Below, piece after piece: positions 16,160-25,512 of a stretch of 64,000 nt of DNA. The stretch comes from G963555815 sp965249615 [NCBI: bacterium]. Lineage in GTDB: Bacteria; UBA8248; JACPRG01. The translations under genes were made by a program, and so were the position numbers. Location of the stretch: assembly GCA_965249615.1 (NCBI GenBank), contig CBDFMI010000004.1:186001-250000 (forward strand), read 5' to 3'. The first letter of the stretch is position 1, and the number at the start of each line of letters is the position of its first letter. The notes beneath the pieces were generated by a model. The model saw nothing but the letters and a program-made list of their open reading frames with translations. It had not been told where the DNA came from and did not search any database.

Positions 16160-17497
16160 TCAGGCGGTTGGATGTGCGGGGCGGGTGGACCCGAGGCGGG
16201 TCCAGAGAAAGACGAGAGTTAGAAAAAAAAGATTCCCCCCGATTGCGCTGGCCCAGAGAAACCACTCCAGCCTTCCCACCACCGCCAGGATCAGGATGAG
16301 ATAGCCAAAGTCGCGCCGCGTCAGGTAATCTGCCAGCCTGGCAAGCCAGCCCAGATCCCCCCGGACTTTTGGGGGATTCATTTCCTCAACGACCGAAACA
16401 AAGAAATCCCCTTCGCCGCTTTTGTTCTTCAGGGTTTTCCAGGAAATCCATCCCGCAGAAAGCAAGACCCCCAGGCAGGCCAAGGCCCCAAGCCAGATGA
16501 AACGGGGCTCGGGGGTCCTCCAGTAGAGGCCGGCGGCGATCCCCCCAAAGACCGCCACGTGGACCAGATTGTCTGCCCAGAGATCGAGCCACCCACCCAG
16601 GCGGGTCTGCTGAAATTTCAGGCGGGCGATCTCCCCATCACATCCGTCCAGGGTGGAGGTGAATACGAAGAGGAGGGCGCCGATCACTTGGAACCCCCAG
16701 AGAGGCTGAGCAATAAAGCCTGCCGAGACGAGGCCAAGCAGGAGTGTGGACAGCGTTACCTGGTTGGGGGTGATGGAGGTTCGGGCGAGGCGCCGGGTGA
16801 TGGCGAGAGAGATGGGTCGATCCAGATGTCGGGCGAGGAAGCTGTCGGTCTCCTTCCCCAGTTCCCGAAAGAGTTGCTCCTCTGCTCGGGGAATGTCGTC
16901 GGGGGAGGCGACGGGCACCCAACAGGCATCTTTGGCCGGGAGATGCTCAGTCTGTGATCCCTCCAAGGCCTTGAGCCATCGCTCGGACAAAGGGCCCGTC
17001 TCTTCGCGCAGGGCCTTCCCGAGCTTTGCGGCCATCCCGGGCCCGCAGACTGAAACCCCGGAGAAGCGCTCAAGGAGGCCTCCTTCCCCCTCTCGGGTCA
17101 GAAGCTGGACTCCGTCATGGGGAGGGTCTTCGGCGGGCAGGCTTTTGAGGAGTTCGGTCTCTAGGAGACGATCTGCGAAGACCAGGAGAAAGGGGGCCTT
17201 TTCTGCAAAGGCCAACCCCTCTTCGGCGTTGTATAGGGGGACCCCGCTCAACCTTTCATCTTTGGCGAGATCGGCCAGTAGAGGCCCGGGGGACCCTTCA
17301 AAGACCACGGCAACGGGACCTGTCCCAAGAGTGCGAAGGAGGAGGAGCGTTCGCCTGAGGAGACTGAGGCCGCCAATCTGCAGGAGACAGGGGCTGAAAG
17401 TGGTTGGGGGGCTTTTTGGCGCCAAGGGGGCCAAGACGAGGGTTCGACGGGACCTCACAGGGTCGCTCTCCCCCCGGTTTCGCTCTGTAGGCACCAT
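16160..17497 (-). CDS. CDP-alcohol phosphotransferase with N-terminal degenerate nucleotidyltransferase-like domain
   Basis: The 445-residue protein has a C-terminal membrane domain (residues ~230-430) with a complete CDP-alcohol phosphotransferase signature: DGEIARLKFQQTRLGGWLD followed by LWAD fits DGX2ARX8GX3DX3D. Residues 1-~190 resemble a nucleotidyltransferase fold (FSPCLLQIGGLSLLRRTLL) but lack the GxGxR..PK loop. This layout is that of bifunctional inositol-1-phosphate cytidylyltransferase/DIPP synthase, with a decayed first half; the intact transferase at 11.5 kb might supply that activity. The start is ATG 17497 with AAGGAGG 9 bases before it. It is convergent with the radical SAM gene and should transfer a phospho-alcohol to a hydroxyl acceptor in the membrane. 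Confidence 0.82.
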   Translation of the reverse strand: MVPTERNRGESDPVRSRRTLVLAPLAPKSPPTTFSPCLLQIGGLSLLRRTLLLLRTLGTGPVAVVFEGSPGPLLADLAKDERLSGVPLYNAEEGLAFAEKAPFLLVFADRLLETELLKSLPAEDPPHDGVQLLTREGEGGLLERFSGVSVCGPGMAAKLGKALREETGPLSERWLKALEGSQTEHLPAKDACWVPVASPDDIPRAEEQLFRELGKETDSFLARHLDRPISLAITRRLARTSITPNQVTLSTLLLGLVSAGFIAQPLWGFQVIGALLFVFTSTLDGCDGEIARLKFQQTRLGGWLDLWADNLVHVAVFGGIAAGLYWRTPEPRFIWLGALACLGVLLSAGWISWKTLKNKSGEGDFFVSVVEEMNPPKVRGDLGWLARLADYLTRRDFGYLILILAVVGRLEWFLWASAIGGNLFFLTLVFLWTRLGSTRPAHPTA

Positions 17498-17608
17498 ATG
17501 ACGGCAAACCTCCTTTTTGTATAATACCCTGCCACGTTCGGAGGTGGGAATGGTAACGGTCTCTCAAAAGGTGTTGGCGGCCGCGCGGGCCGCTGGAGAT
17601 GGACGGTC

Positions 17609-18637
17609 ATGAGCGACGCCCAGAGATGGCGTCTGATCCGCCTCATTTTATTGGTCCTTGGGCTCGCCTTTTTTTCCCTCCTCATCTACCGACTCGACCC
17701 GGGGGCCATCGGGGCCGAGCTGGCCCGGATAGGGATTTACATCCCCATCATCATCCTGCCCTACTTTGTGGGCTTCATCTTCGACAGTGTCGGCTGGCGG
17801 TACTCCTTTTCATCCCCACCGGGGGTGAGCTTCAACCGTCTCTTCTGGATCCGCATGGCCGGCGAGGCCATGAACACGGTTACGCCCGCCGCTTACCTGG
17901 GGGGGGAACCCGTCAAGGCCCTCCTCCTGAAGAAACACAAGATCCCGCTGGTCGAGGGGGCCTCCGCGGTGGTGATTGCAAAGACCGCGATGACCGTGGC
18001 CGAGGCAATTTTCGTCATCATCGGGGCCGGCATTGCTCTCTATCAGGTGGGGGCCGGCTCCGCCATTGTGAAGGGGGTCCTTCTGGCCATTATCGCGCTG
18101 GTCCCCTTGCTCGGCCTTCTGGTCTTTGCCCAACAGGCCGGTCTCTTTACACGCATTCTTCGGACGCTAAGGAAGCTGGGGCTTCGTGGGCGTTTCCTCG
18201 ACCGAGCCGAGGAGCGTGTCTCCCACCTCGACCACAGCCTCAACCGCTACTACCGCGAAAACCCCCGGGGGATGGTCCTCTCCACCTTCTATCACCTTGT
18301 GGGCTGGGTCATGGGGGTGGGGGAGGTCTACCTCATCCTCTCCCTGATGGGGATTCACGTAGACTTGGGAATGGCCTTCGCCATCGAGGCCCTTGGGGCC
18401 ATCATCAAGGGCGCCATGTTCTTCATCCCGGGGAGCATCGGGACGCAAGAGGGGGGAAACGTTCTCATCTTCGCCGCCTATGGGCTCTCGGCCACGAGCA
18501 GCCTTTCCTTTAGCATCATTCGACGTATCCGAGAGATCATTTATGTGGTTATAGGCCTCTACATCTTCTCGCGGTACGAATGGAAGAAGGACGTCGCCAG
18601 GGCCGAGGCCACCCCGGCCTCTCTCTCTGATGTCTAA
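17609..18637 (+). CDS. Flippase-like membrane protein (UPF0104 / lysylphosphatidylglycerol synthase TM family)
   Basis: The 342-residue polytopic protein has about eight hydrophobic segments and matches the YbhN/AglD/MprF-N family: NTVTPAAYLGGEPVKALLLKK near residue 90 and the C-terminal GAIIKGAMFFIPGSIGTQEGG. Family members flip lipids or lipid-linked sugars, or accompany hopanoid genes (HpnL). It is divergent from the CDP-alcohol phosphotransferase gene across a 111-bp region, and probably moves that enzyme's product across the inner membrane. Confidence 0.8.
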   Translation: MSDAQRWRLIRLILLVLGLAFFSLLIYRLDPGAIGAELARIGIYIPIIILPYFVGFIFDSVGWRYSFSSPPGVSFNRLFWIRMAGEAMNTVTPAAYLGGEPVKALLLKKHKIPLVEGASAVVIAKTAMTVAEAIFVIIGAGIALYQVGAGSAIVKGVLLAIIALVPLLGLLVFAQQAGLFTRILRTLRKLGLRGRFLDRAEERVSHLDHSLNRYYRENPRGMVLSTFYHLVGWVMGVGEVYLILSLMGIHVDLGMAFAIEALGAIIKGAMFFIPGSIGTQEGGNVLIFAAYGLSATSSLSFSIIRRIREIIYVVIGLYIFSRYEWKKDVARAEATPASLSDV

Positions 18638-18646
18638 ACCTCCCGT

Positions 18647-19767
18647 CTACAAGTCCGCCTTGTGAAGGACCTGGCCCAAAACTCTTCGCTGGGCCTTGGG
18701 AAGGGGAAGGCCCGAGAGCTCGGAGATTTTTAGCCAACGGCAGGCCTGATAGGCGTGCGGACGAGGAGTCCCCAAAAGGTCCGTCGCCCTAAAGATGTGG
18801 AAGGAGATCCGGCGGTGGGTCAGGGTGGCCGAAGCGTTGGCTACCTTCCTCAACCCCTTCGCGGATACCCCCAGTCGTTCCTTTAGCGCCTCCTGGAGGG
18901 AGAGGGTCAACCCCCGCCCTGGGCGGCGCTCTCCCCCAGGGAGCCCCCACAGGCCCCCAAAGAGGCCCTCCTTGGGGTTCTGGACCAGGAGTATTTTTGT
19001 TCCGCGGGTCAGAAAGAGAGAGACCACCTCAACCTCTTTTGGCGGAGTTCGGCGAAGGGGTGGGGGGATCTGACTCTGGCGCCCGAGCCTCTTTGCCCTG
19101 CATCGATTTTTTAACGGGCAAGAGGGACAGGCGGGGTCTTTGGGTCGGCAGACCAGGGCCCCGAGCTCCATGAGGGCTTGATTGAAATCCCCCGGCCGGT
19201 CCCGGGGGAGCAGATTCCGTGCCAGCTCCTGCAGGTGTTTGAGAGCGGCCGGTCGCCCGGGGTCTCCCTCCAGGGCGAAAAGGCGGGCGAGGACCCTTTT
19301 GACGTTTCCGTCCAGGGCAGGGTAGGGCTTTTCAAAGGCAATGCTGAGGATAGCGCCCGCCGTGTACTCGCCGACGCCGGGGAGCTGGGTGAGGGATTGA
19401 AAATCCTCCGGGAGTTTTCCGCCGTGCTTGGCGAGGATCACCCGGGCCGCCTGGTGCAGGTGCCTCGCACGGGCGTAGTAGCCCATCCCTTGCCAGATTT
19501 TCAGGACGGCTTCAGGGGGCGAGGTGGCGAGAACCTTCAGGTTTGGAAAACGTTTCAGGAATTTTCGGTAGTAGGGAAGGGCCGTCTTGACCTGGGTCTG
19601 ATGGGCATGATCTCGGAGACCCAGATGGCATAAGGGTCCCTCGACTCCCGCCACGGAAGCTTTCGTTGAAGGCGGGCATACCAGGCGAGGAGATGAGCCT
19701 GAAGCTCCCGCTTCTGTCGAGGAGAAAGAGGCAAAGGTTTCGCTGCGGTCAGGGGTCTCTTGGACAT
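18647..19767 (-). CDS. mutY: A/G-specific adenine glycosylase MutY (frameshifted at ~19605)
   Basis: MutY removes adenine mispaired with 8-oxoG. The first frame gives the N-terminus through [17 protein letters not shown], which includes the catalytic Glu; the rest continues in another frame from [16 protein letters not shown]. The second part contains the helix-hairpin-helix [12 protein letters not shown] with catalytic Asp region ALDGNVKRV, the 4Fe-4S cysteines ([17 protein letters not shown]) and a C-terminal NUDIX-like 8-oxoG recognition domain (GLWGLPGGE). A single base missing near the GGG at 19603-19605 would restore the expected SEIMxxQTQV. I start at ATG 19767; in-frame sequence reaches 19824. 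It is probably intact in the organism. Confidence 0.8.
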
Positions 19768-19832
19768 CTGGCGGGGGGCTCTGGGGATGGCGGGTCGTCC
19801 TCCACGGGCGTTCCCTTCAGGCACACCCCTTT

Positions 19833-20978
19833 TTAAGTTCCCTCGTAGAAGACGCGGTAGATTCGGCCTGAAAAATCGTCCGAGACGAGGAGGCTTCCGT
19901 CCTTTGTCACCACAAGGTCAACGGGCCTTCCCCAGACATTTCTGCCCACCAGGAAGCCCGTCAAAAAATCTTCCACGGAAAGAGGCTCTCCCTCCTTCAT
20001 CCGAACTCGGACCACCTTGTAGCCCGTCGGGACAGATCGGTTCCAGGAGCCGTGGTAGGCGATGAAGAGGTCCCCTCGGTATTCCTCTGGAAATTGAGCA
20101 CCGGTGTAAAAGGTGAGGCCGAGGGGGGCGGAGTGAGCCTGGAGTCCCAGGGTGGGGGCAATCGTCTCCTCGCAGAACCCCGGGAGGCTGAACTCAGGGT
20201 CCGGGACTTTTTGTCCGTGGCAGTGGGGCCAGCCGTAGTGGCCCCCATCTCGGACTATCAATACTTCATCAGGGGGGGCGTCATCTCCGAGCCAGTCCCT
20301 TCCGTTCTCAGTGGCCCAGATTTCTTTCGTCTGCGGGTGAAATACAAACCCGACCGCATTCCGAATGCCCTGGGCGTAGATGCGCCCCTCTGTCCCGTCA
20401 GGGTTGAACTGGAGAATGGCGGCGCGCCGGGGGTCATCCTCGACGCACACATTGCAGGAGGACCCGGCCGAGACATAAAGTTTCCCGTCCGCCCCAAAGC
20501 CGAGGGTCCGGGTCCAGTGCCCCCCTCCCCTTGGAAGGTCGGGGACGACAACCTCCTGGACATCGGCCTTCAGGTCTCCGTCTCTATCCTGAAACCTCAG
20601 GACCCGCCCGCTCTCGGCGACATAAGCCCAGCCGTCGCGGAAGGCGATGCCGTGGGGCCGGTCCAGGCCCTCGGCGAAGGTGACGGTCTCGTCAGCCCGC
20701 CCGTCCCCATCGCGATCCGGCAGGACGACGACCTTGCCTGACCTTGGGGTCGAGACGTAGAGGTGGCCCTGGTCGTCAAAGGCCATAAATCGCGCCATCC
20801 CGAGACGCGAGGCAAAAACCTCGAAACGAAATCCTGGAGGAAGCTGAACTTTCTCCGCTTGAGCCACGGCTTGCGAAGGGATGAGGCCTGCAAGGAGAAG
20901 GATTAAAATCCAGGCGCCGACGAGCGTCTTTTTACGCCACGCTTGAAAAGATGATCCCACGCCCCCCCTCCTTCTCAT
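19833..20978 (-). CDS. Exported sorbosone/glucose dehydrogenase-type beta-propeller protein
   Basis: The 381-residue protein has a signal peptide (hydrophobic residues ~20-38, ending SQAVAQA). Its propeller carries the marks of the soluble PQQ-dependent glucose/sorbosone dehydrogenase family: [64 protein letters not shown] and HYGWPHCHG. Repeated DRDGDGRAD segments are Ca-binding-like. Substrate and cofactor use are not proven by sequence, since many members have no known activity. Its start overlaps the stop of the upstream SGNH gene, so the two are a periplasmic pair. Confidence 0.75.
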   Translation of the reverse strand: MRRRGGVGSSFQAWRKKTLVGAWILILLLAGLIPSQAVAQAEKVQLPPGFRFEVFASRLGMARFMAFDDQGHLYVSTPRSGKVVVLPDRDGDGRADETVTFAEGLDRPHGIAFRDGWAYVAESGRVLRFQDRDGDLKADVQEVVVPDLPRGGGHWTRTLGFGADGKLYVSAGSSCNVCVEDDPRRAAILQFNPDGTEGRIYAQGIRNAVGFVFHPQTKEIWATENGRDWLGDDAPPDEVLIVRDGGHYGWPHCHGQKVPDPEFSLPGFCEETIAPTLGLQAHSAPLGLTFYTGAQFPEEYRGDLFIAYHGSWNRSVPTGYKVVRVRMKEGEPLSVEDFLTGFLVGRNVWGRPVDLVVTKDGSLLVSDDFSGRIYRVFYEGT

Positions 20979-22177
20979 GTCTTCCCCGTTTCTCGCAGTA
21001 TATAACTAAGGGTGTTGGGGATCGAATCCCGAAGTGAGTTTCGCGACGCCCCCGACGGCCGGCCGTTTTTCAGAGGTCTGACATCCTCCTCCTCGACGAG
21101 GCCGGCGATCCCTTGGAAGACCACCTCCGACAGAATCTCTAGTCCCCTTTGATGCAGGTGGACGTGATCCCGGAAGTAATCGAGCTCGATAGGGAGCTCT
21201 TCGTTCGCCGCGACACAGGAGACACCCTCCAGGGCGCAGAGTTCGTCGTTCACCGCCCAGCCCGTCTGGACGGCCTCCACCAGGACGTCATGCTCGAATC
21301 CAGTGTAGGCGTAACCGATGCGGTTTCGCTCCTCCGAGACATTTTGGGAATGGATGAGGCTTCCCTGCTTCACAATCACAAAGGGGACGGACCTCTCGGC
21401 CAGGAGCTTGTGGGTGCCCAGGAGGTTCTCCCGATAGAAGTTGACCCCGTTTGGCTCGATCTGCTTGTTGAGGGTCTCATGGCCGGGGCCTTCGTACCGG
21501 ATGCGGTAGGTGTAAACAAGGGCCTTGATGATGGAAAAACGTAGCCGGGCCACGAGCTGAGAATAGCGGGTCAGCTCATCAACGACCGGGATCTTCCAGG
21601 CCGGGAACATCAGGGTTCTCTTCTGGTTAAACTCGCCTTGTCTCAACAGGTGGCGTGTGAGGTCCGGGACGTCAGACCACCAAAAATATTTCACGTCGTT
21701 CCAGAGGTGGTAGACGAGGACAAGATCGGGGGAAAGTTCAAGAAGCTCGCACTCCAGCCGTTTGTGAGACTGAAAGGCGGAGTAGCCGGGCGTCCCGGCG
21801 TTTAGCACGGCGACGTCCGGCCCAAACCGATCCTGAAGCTTCATCTCCAAGAGACGCGGCCAGGTTTTTCGCCCCTCGGCCTTGGAGTTGAAAGTTGCCG
21901 ATCCCCCGAGGACCAGGATCCGGAACTCCCCCGAGGGTTTTTGAAGGGGTATCTCTCTCCCTCGAAGCCCTAGCGCGTTGACGTGGATGCCGCCCCGGTT
22001 GTTTTCGTAGGTGCCGGACAGCATCTTCCAGCCGAAACATCCGTCCTGAGCGTAGCGGATGGACTTTTCGCGCCAGGCGTCAAAGTCCTTGTAGCGAAGA
22101 AAGTTTCTGACGAACAACTCCCCAGCGACGAGGACGAAGAGGAGAGAAAAGAGCAAGAGAAGGATTTTTTTCTTCAC
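20975..22177 (-). CDS. Membrane-anchored SGNH/GDSL hydrolase-like protein
   Basis: The 400-residue protein has an N-terminal membrane segment (residues ~3-20, LLLLFSLLFVLVAGELF). Its SGNH-like domain has the first block ILVLGGSATFNSKAEG (GGS replaces GDS) and a late D/H pair in RDHVHLHQRGLEILSEV. An Asn in LVYHLWNDVKYF fits block III. Such proteins often act as periplasmic O-acyl esterases or acyltransferase partners for exported glycans. It is coupled by a four-base overlap to the sorbosone-type dehydrogenase. It is similar in plan to the protein at 9.8 kb but not closely related by eye. Confidence 0.65.
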   Translation of the reverse strand: MKKKILLLLFSLLFVLVAGELFVRNFLRYKDFDAWREKSIRYAQDGCFGWKMLSGTYENNRGGIHVNALGLRGREIPLQKPSGEFRILVLGGSATFNSKAEGRKTWPRLLEMKLQDRFGPDVAVLNAGTPGYSAFQSHKRLECELLELSPDLVLVYHLWNDVKYFWWSDVPDLTRHLLRQGEFNQKRTLMFPAWKIPVVDELTRYSQLVARLRFSIIKALVYTYRIRYEGPGHETLNKQIEPNGVNFYRENLLGTHKLLAERSVPFVIVKQGSLIHSQNVSEERNRIGYAYTGFEHDVLVEAVQTGWAVNDELCALEGVSCVAANEELPIELDYFRDHVHLHQRGLEILSEVVFQGIAGLVEEEDVRPLKNGRPSGASRNSLRDSIPNTLSYILRETGKT

Positions 22178-22289
22178 GGTCGACTCTCGCCGTCATGGGG
22201 GGGTTGAGGGGGTTTTAAGATGGCCAAAGACCCTTTTTCGCTGAAATTCATCCCCGCTCCTTCAGACGCCGTCGAAAAGCTCTCTTATA

Positions 22290-23825
22290 TTATGACAGGA
22301 TTTCTCGGTCCAGGGAGCGGTACTGGATGGCCTCGGAGAGGTGATTGGCGAGAATGTCGGCCTCGCCTTCGAGGTCGGCAATGGTGCGGGCCACCTTGAG
22401 GATGCGGTGATAGGCCCGGGCCGATAGAGCGAGCCGCTCCATGGCGGTCTCAAGCAGCCTGTTTGAGTCCTCGTCAATCTCGCAGAATTTTTTGATGTGT
22501 CTTGGGCCCATGTGCGCGTTGCAATAGATCTTCGTCCCCTTGAAACGTTCCCGCTGGATCCCTCTCGTTCGGTTGACCCGCCCCCTGATCTCCTCGCTCG
22601 TCTCTCCTCCCGTCTCCCTTGATAGCTCTTCATAGCGGACCCGGGGGACCTCGACGTGGATGTCGATCCGGTCCAGCAGGGGGCCCGAGATCCGGGATCG
22701 GTAGCCCTTGATCTGAAGAGGGGTGCAGGTGCAGGGCCGGGCGAGATCTCCGTAGAAACCGCAGGGGCAGGGGTTCATGGCCGCAGCCAGCGTGAAGCGG
22801 GCGGGGTAGGAGAGGGTCGCGGCGGCCCGGGAGATCGTCACCTTCCCGTCTTCCAGGGGCTGGCGCAGGACCTCCAGGATATGGCGCTTGAATTCGGGGA
22901 GCTCGTCCAGGAAGAGGACCCCGTGGTGGGCGAGGGACACCTCGCCGGGCATAGGAAAGGTCCCGCCCCCGATGAGACCGGCGTCGCTGATGGTGTGGTG
23001 GGGGGAGCGAAAGGGGCGAAGGGCGATGAGGGCCCGGTTGTCCCCCATGAGCCCCATGACGGAGTGGACCTTGCTCGTCTCGATGGACTCTTCCACCGTT
23101 AGCTCCGGCAAGATGGTCGAGACCCTTTGCGCCAGCATGGATTTTCCCGCCCCGGGCGGGCCCATCATGAGGATGTTGTGGCCCCCGGCGCAGGCCTCCT
23201 CCATGGCCCGCTTTGCGTGGGGCTGGCCCCGGATTTCCTGAAAATCCACGTCATGGTTTTCAGTCTCAGTGAAAATTTTTCTAAGATCGATCTGGACCCG
23301 CTCCAACTCCAATTCCCCGTTCAGATACCCCGCGACTTGGGGCAGCGTGTCGGCCGCCAGGACCGGCGTTTTGGCCGCCGCAGAGGCCGCTTCGGGGGCG
23401 TTCTCCCGCGGCAGGATGAAGGCCGAGACATTTTTTCCCTTGAGGCCCGCCGCGATCGGAAGGGCCCCCTTGATGGGCTTCACCCGGCCGTCTAGAGAGA
23501 GCTCCCCGAGGAGGACGACGCGCGAGAGGCGATCCCCTGAAAGGACGCCGGACGCCTGTAGAATCCCGACGGCGATGGGGAGGTCAAAGGCCGAGCCCTC
23601 CTTTCGGACGTCGGCGGGTGCCAAGTTCACGGTGATTCGTTTCAAGGGGAACTGATAACCCGCATTCTTGATGGCGGCGGTGACCCGGTCTCTGGATTCC
23701 TTGACGGCGAGGTCCGGAAGGCCCACCGTCAGAAAGGCGGGAAGCCTTTGTGAGAGGTCTACTTCGACCTCCACCTCATAGGCCTCAATCCCCAGCACCG
23801 CGGCTGAGAGGACCTTGGCGAGCAT
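22290..23825 (-). CDS. YifB/ComM-family Mg-chelatase-like AAA+ ATPase
   Basis: The 511-residue protein has the N-terminal Lon-protease-like fold of the family ([45 protein letters not shown]). The AAA+ module follows with Walker [13 protein letters not shown], Walker [11 protein letters not shown] and the Mg-chelatase insert, then the C-terminal [21 protein letters not shown]. ComM is a hexameric branch-migration helicase used in natural transformation and recombination. A zinc-like [15 protein letters not shown] motif is present, as in other members. Full length; the start is ATG 23825. Confidence 0.92.
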   Translation of the reverse strand: MLAKVLSAAVLGIEAYEVEVEVDLSQRLPAFLTVGLPDLAVKESRDRVTAAIKNAGYQFPLKRITVNLAPADVRKEGSAFDLPIAVGILQASGVLSGDRLSRVVLLGELSLDGRVKPIKGALPIAAGLKGKNVSAFILPRENAPEAASAAAKTPVLAADTLPQVAGYLNGELELERVQIDLRKIFTETENHDVDFQEIRGQPHAKRAMEEACAGGHNILMMGPPGAGKSMLAQRVSTILPELTVEESIETSKVHSVMGLMGDNRALIALRPFRSPHHTISDAGLIGGGTFPMPGEVSLAHHGVLFLDELPEFKRHILEVLRQPLEDGKVTISRAAATLSYPARFTLAAAMNPCPCGFYGDLARPCTCTPLQIKGYRSRISGPLLDRIDIHVEVPRVRYEELSRETGGETSEEIRGRVNRTRGIQRERFKGTKIYCNAHMGPRHIKKFCEIDEDSNRLLETAMERLALSARAYHRILKVARTIADLEGEADILANHLSEAIQYRSLDREILS

Positions 23826-23916
23826 GTAAGAGTGCTCCTGTGAAGGGTTAGATGGCTATTCTAAAGGCCTTGAAGAGGTAATACAACGACTGGGTTCTGG
23901 AATCCTTTGGCGCGAT

Positions 23917-24303
23917 TTAGACGTCCTCTAAAGCGATCTGGATGGCCGTACTGTCTCCTCCCTTCCAACGGCGTCTGATCACCCGTCCCAGGAGCCACCA
24001 GAGATACCAGTATTTTTTGCGATAGACAGGCAGGATCACGGTATAGATGGCCAGATCCTCGACCCACGAGGCCTGCCCCTCAAACGAGGGCGCCTTGAGA
24101 GATCCGAACCGGAGCGTGACGCGGGGGTTTTTCCTTATCCTTCTCGCCTTCACGCTGCTTCTGAGTGTCGTGAAGTAGATCCGCCCGTCATGGACCATGA
24201 ACCAGACCGGGACCGTCCCAGACCGTCCTTCCGACCCGTACGTGGTCAGGAAGAGACGGTGAGCCTTGATAGTTTCGAGAGCGACAGGGAGGACCTGCTC
24301 CAT
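23917..24303 (-). CDS. Pyridoxamine-5'-phosphate-oxidase-like flavin/F420-binding protein
   Basis: The 128-residue protein has the split-barrel pattern of the PPOX family: TYGSEGRSGTVPVWFMVHDGRIYFTT, then SVKARRIRKNPRVTLRFG. Small members bind FMN, heme or F420 and reduce diverse substrates, so no specific reaction can be assigned. It is a single-gene unit, separated by 91 bases from yifB and pointing the same way. Confidence 0.65.
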   Translation of the reverse strand: MEQVLPVALETIKAHRLFLTTYGSEGRSGTVPVWFMVHDGRIYFTTLRSSVKARRIRKNPRVTLRFGSLKAPSFEGQASWVEDLAIYTVILPVYRKKYWYLWWLLGRVIRRRWKGGDSTAIQIALEDV

Positions 24304-24527
24304 TCGAAGCCCCTCAGGCCGGTGCGGTGGGAATCCACATCTGAGGCGATATTATACGTGAAGTCGATGCGGCAAAGGATTCTCCACCAGAAAGCCTCGA
24401 ATCCGGGGTCAGATTCTGGTATCCTGCACATTGACCAACGCCAGTGGGTTGGCTAGGCGACACTGAATCTCGAAAATTCCCGTGCCTGGGATTGTCCTAT
24501 GAAGATGAAGAATGAGGGTAAACTTCC

Positions 24528-25346
24528 GTGAACGCACTTCCCAAGCTCCGAATCGGTCTCGTCGGTTGCGGCGCCATTGGGCGGGTGGTCGCCCGCGGAA
24601 TCGAACAGGAAGATTTTCCCGCCGAACTGGTGGGAGTGACGGACGCCGTCCAGGAGTTGGCAGACAAGCTTGCTGCTGAACTTCCTTCCTCCCCCCCGAT
24701 TATGACTCTCCCAGACCTGGTGGCGGCTTCGAATTTGGTGGTGGAGGCCGTCACACCCCAAGCGGCGCCGGCGATCGTCGAGGCGGCTATAAAAGGGGGC
24801 CGAGACATCATGATGATGTCGGTCGGCGCCCTGGTGATGAACCCAGCCCTTATGGACCTGGCGAGGGAGCACGGGCGTGTGATCCACGCGTCTTCCGGGG
24901 CCATCGCGGGGCTGGACGGCGTAAAGTCCGCGGCACAGGGTAAGCTCCGCAGCGTCACCATCACCACCCGAAAACCTCCGAACGGGTTTCGGGGGGTGGA
25001 AGAAGTCGAGCGGCAGGGGATCGATCTGGACAAACTGGATGGCCCTCACGTCCTGTTCGAGGGACCGGCCCGGGAGGCCATCAAAAAATTTCCCGCCAGC
25101 GTTAATGTGTCTTCCGCCCTGAGCCTAGCCGGTCTTGGGGCTGACCGAACGACCGTCCGTGTAGTGGTGGACCCGGAAGCCCAGCAGAACGTCCACGAGA
25201 TCCAAGTTGAAGGAGATTTTGGACGTCTGACCACGCGGACCGAGAATGTCCCTTCACCCGACAACCCTAAAACCAGCTATTTGGCCGCTCTCTCGGCGCT
25301 GGCGACGCTCAGGCGCATTGCCGACCCCGTCCGTATCGGGACGTAG
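24528..25346 (+). CDS. nadX: L-aspartate dehydrogenase
   Basis: The 272-residue protein has a Rossmann motif at its start (RIGLVGCGAIGRVVARGI) and the aspartate-dehydrogenase core with HASSGAIAGLDGVKSA, ITTRKPPNGFRG and FPASVNVSSALSLAGLG. It oxidises aspartate to iminoaspartate with NAD(P)+, a replacement for NadB in quinolinate and NAD synthesis; nadA and nadC are not in this window. The start is GTG 24528, which places the Rossmann motif at the normal distance. Glutamate dehydrogenase lies downstream but has its own spacing. Confidence 0.88.
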   Translation: MNALPKLRIGLVGCGAIGRVVARGIEQEDFPAELVGVTDAVQELADKLAAELPSSPPIMTLPDLVAASNLVVEAVTPQAAPAIVEAAIKGGRDIMMMSVGALVMNPALMDLAREHGRVIHASSGAIAGLDGVKSAAQGKLRSVTITTRKPPNGFRGVEEVERQGIDLDKLDGPHVLFEGPAREAIKKFPASVNVSSALSLAGLGADRTTVRVVVDPEAQQNVHEIQVEGDFGRLTTRTENVPSPDNPKTSYLAALSALATLRRIADPVRIGT

Positions 25347-25512
25347 GGCGGCACCCAACACCGAGAGGCTCTGGTTTTAAGGGTTGTTTTTGTGTCTGGT
25401 GCAGGGTTTTTCGAGGCGGGTTATACTAACCTCGTTTGTCTTCCCTGGGAGCTTTTGGAGGGGCTAAAAATCCCCATTTGGGGTGTCCCCTTGGATGAGA
25501 GAGGAGAGTGTC

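Noticed and set aside
23127-23495. Plus-strand frame inside yifB
   Set aside because: Shadow frame of a well-supported AAA+ gene.
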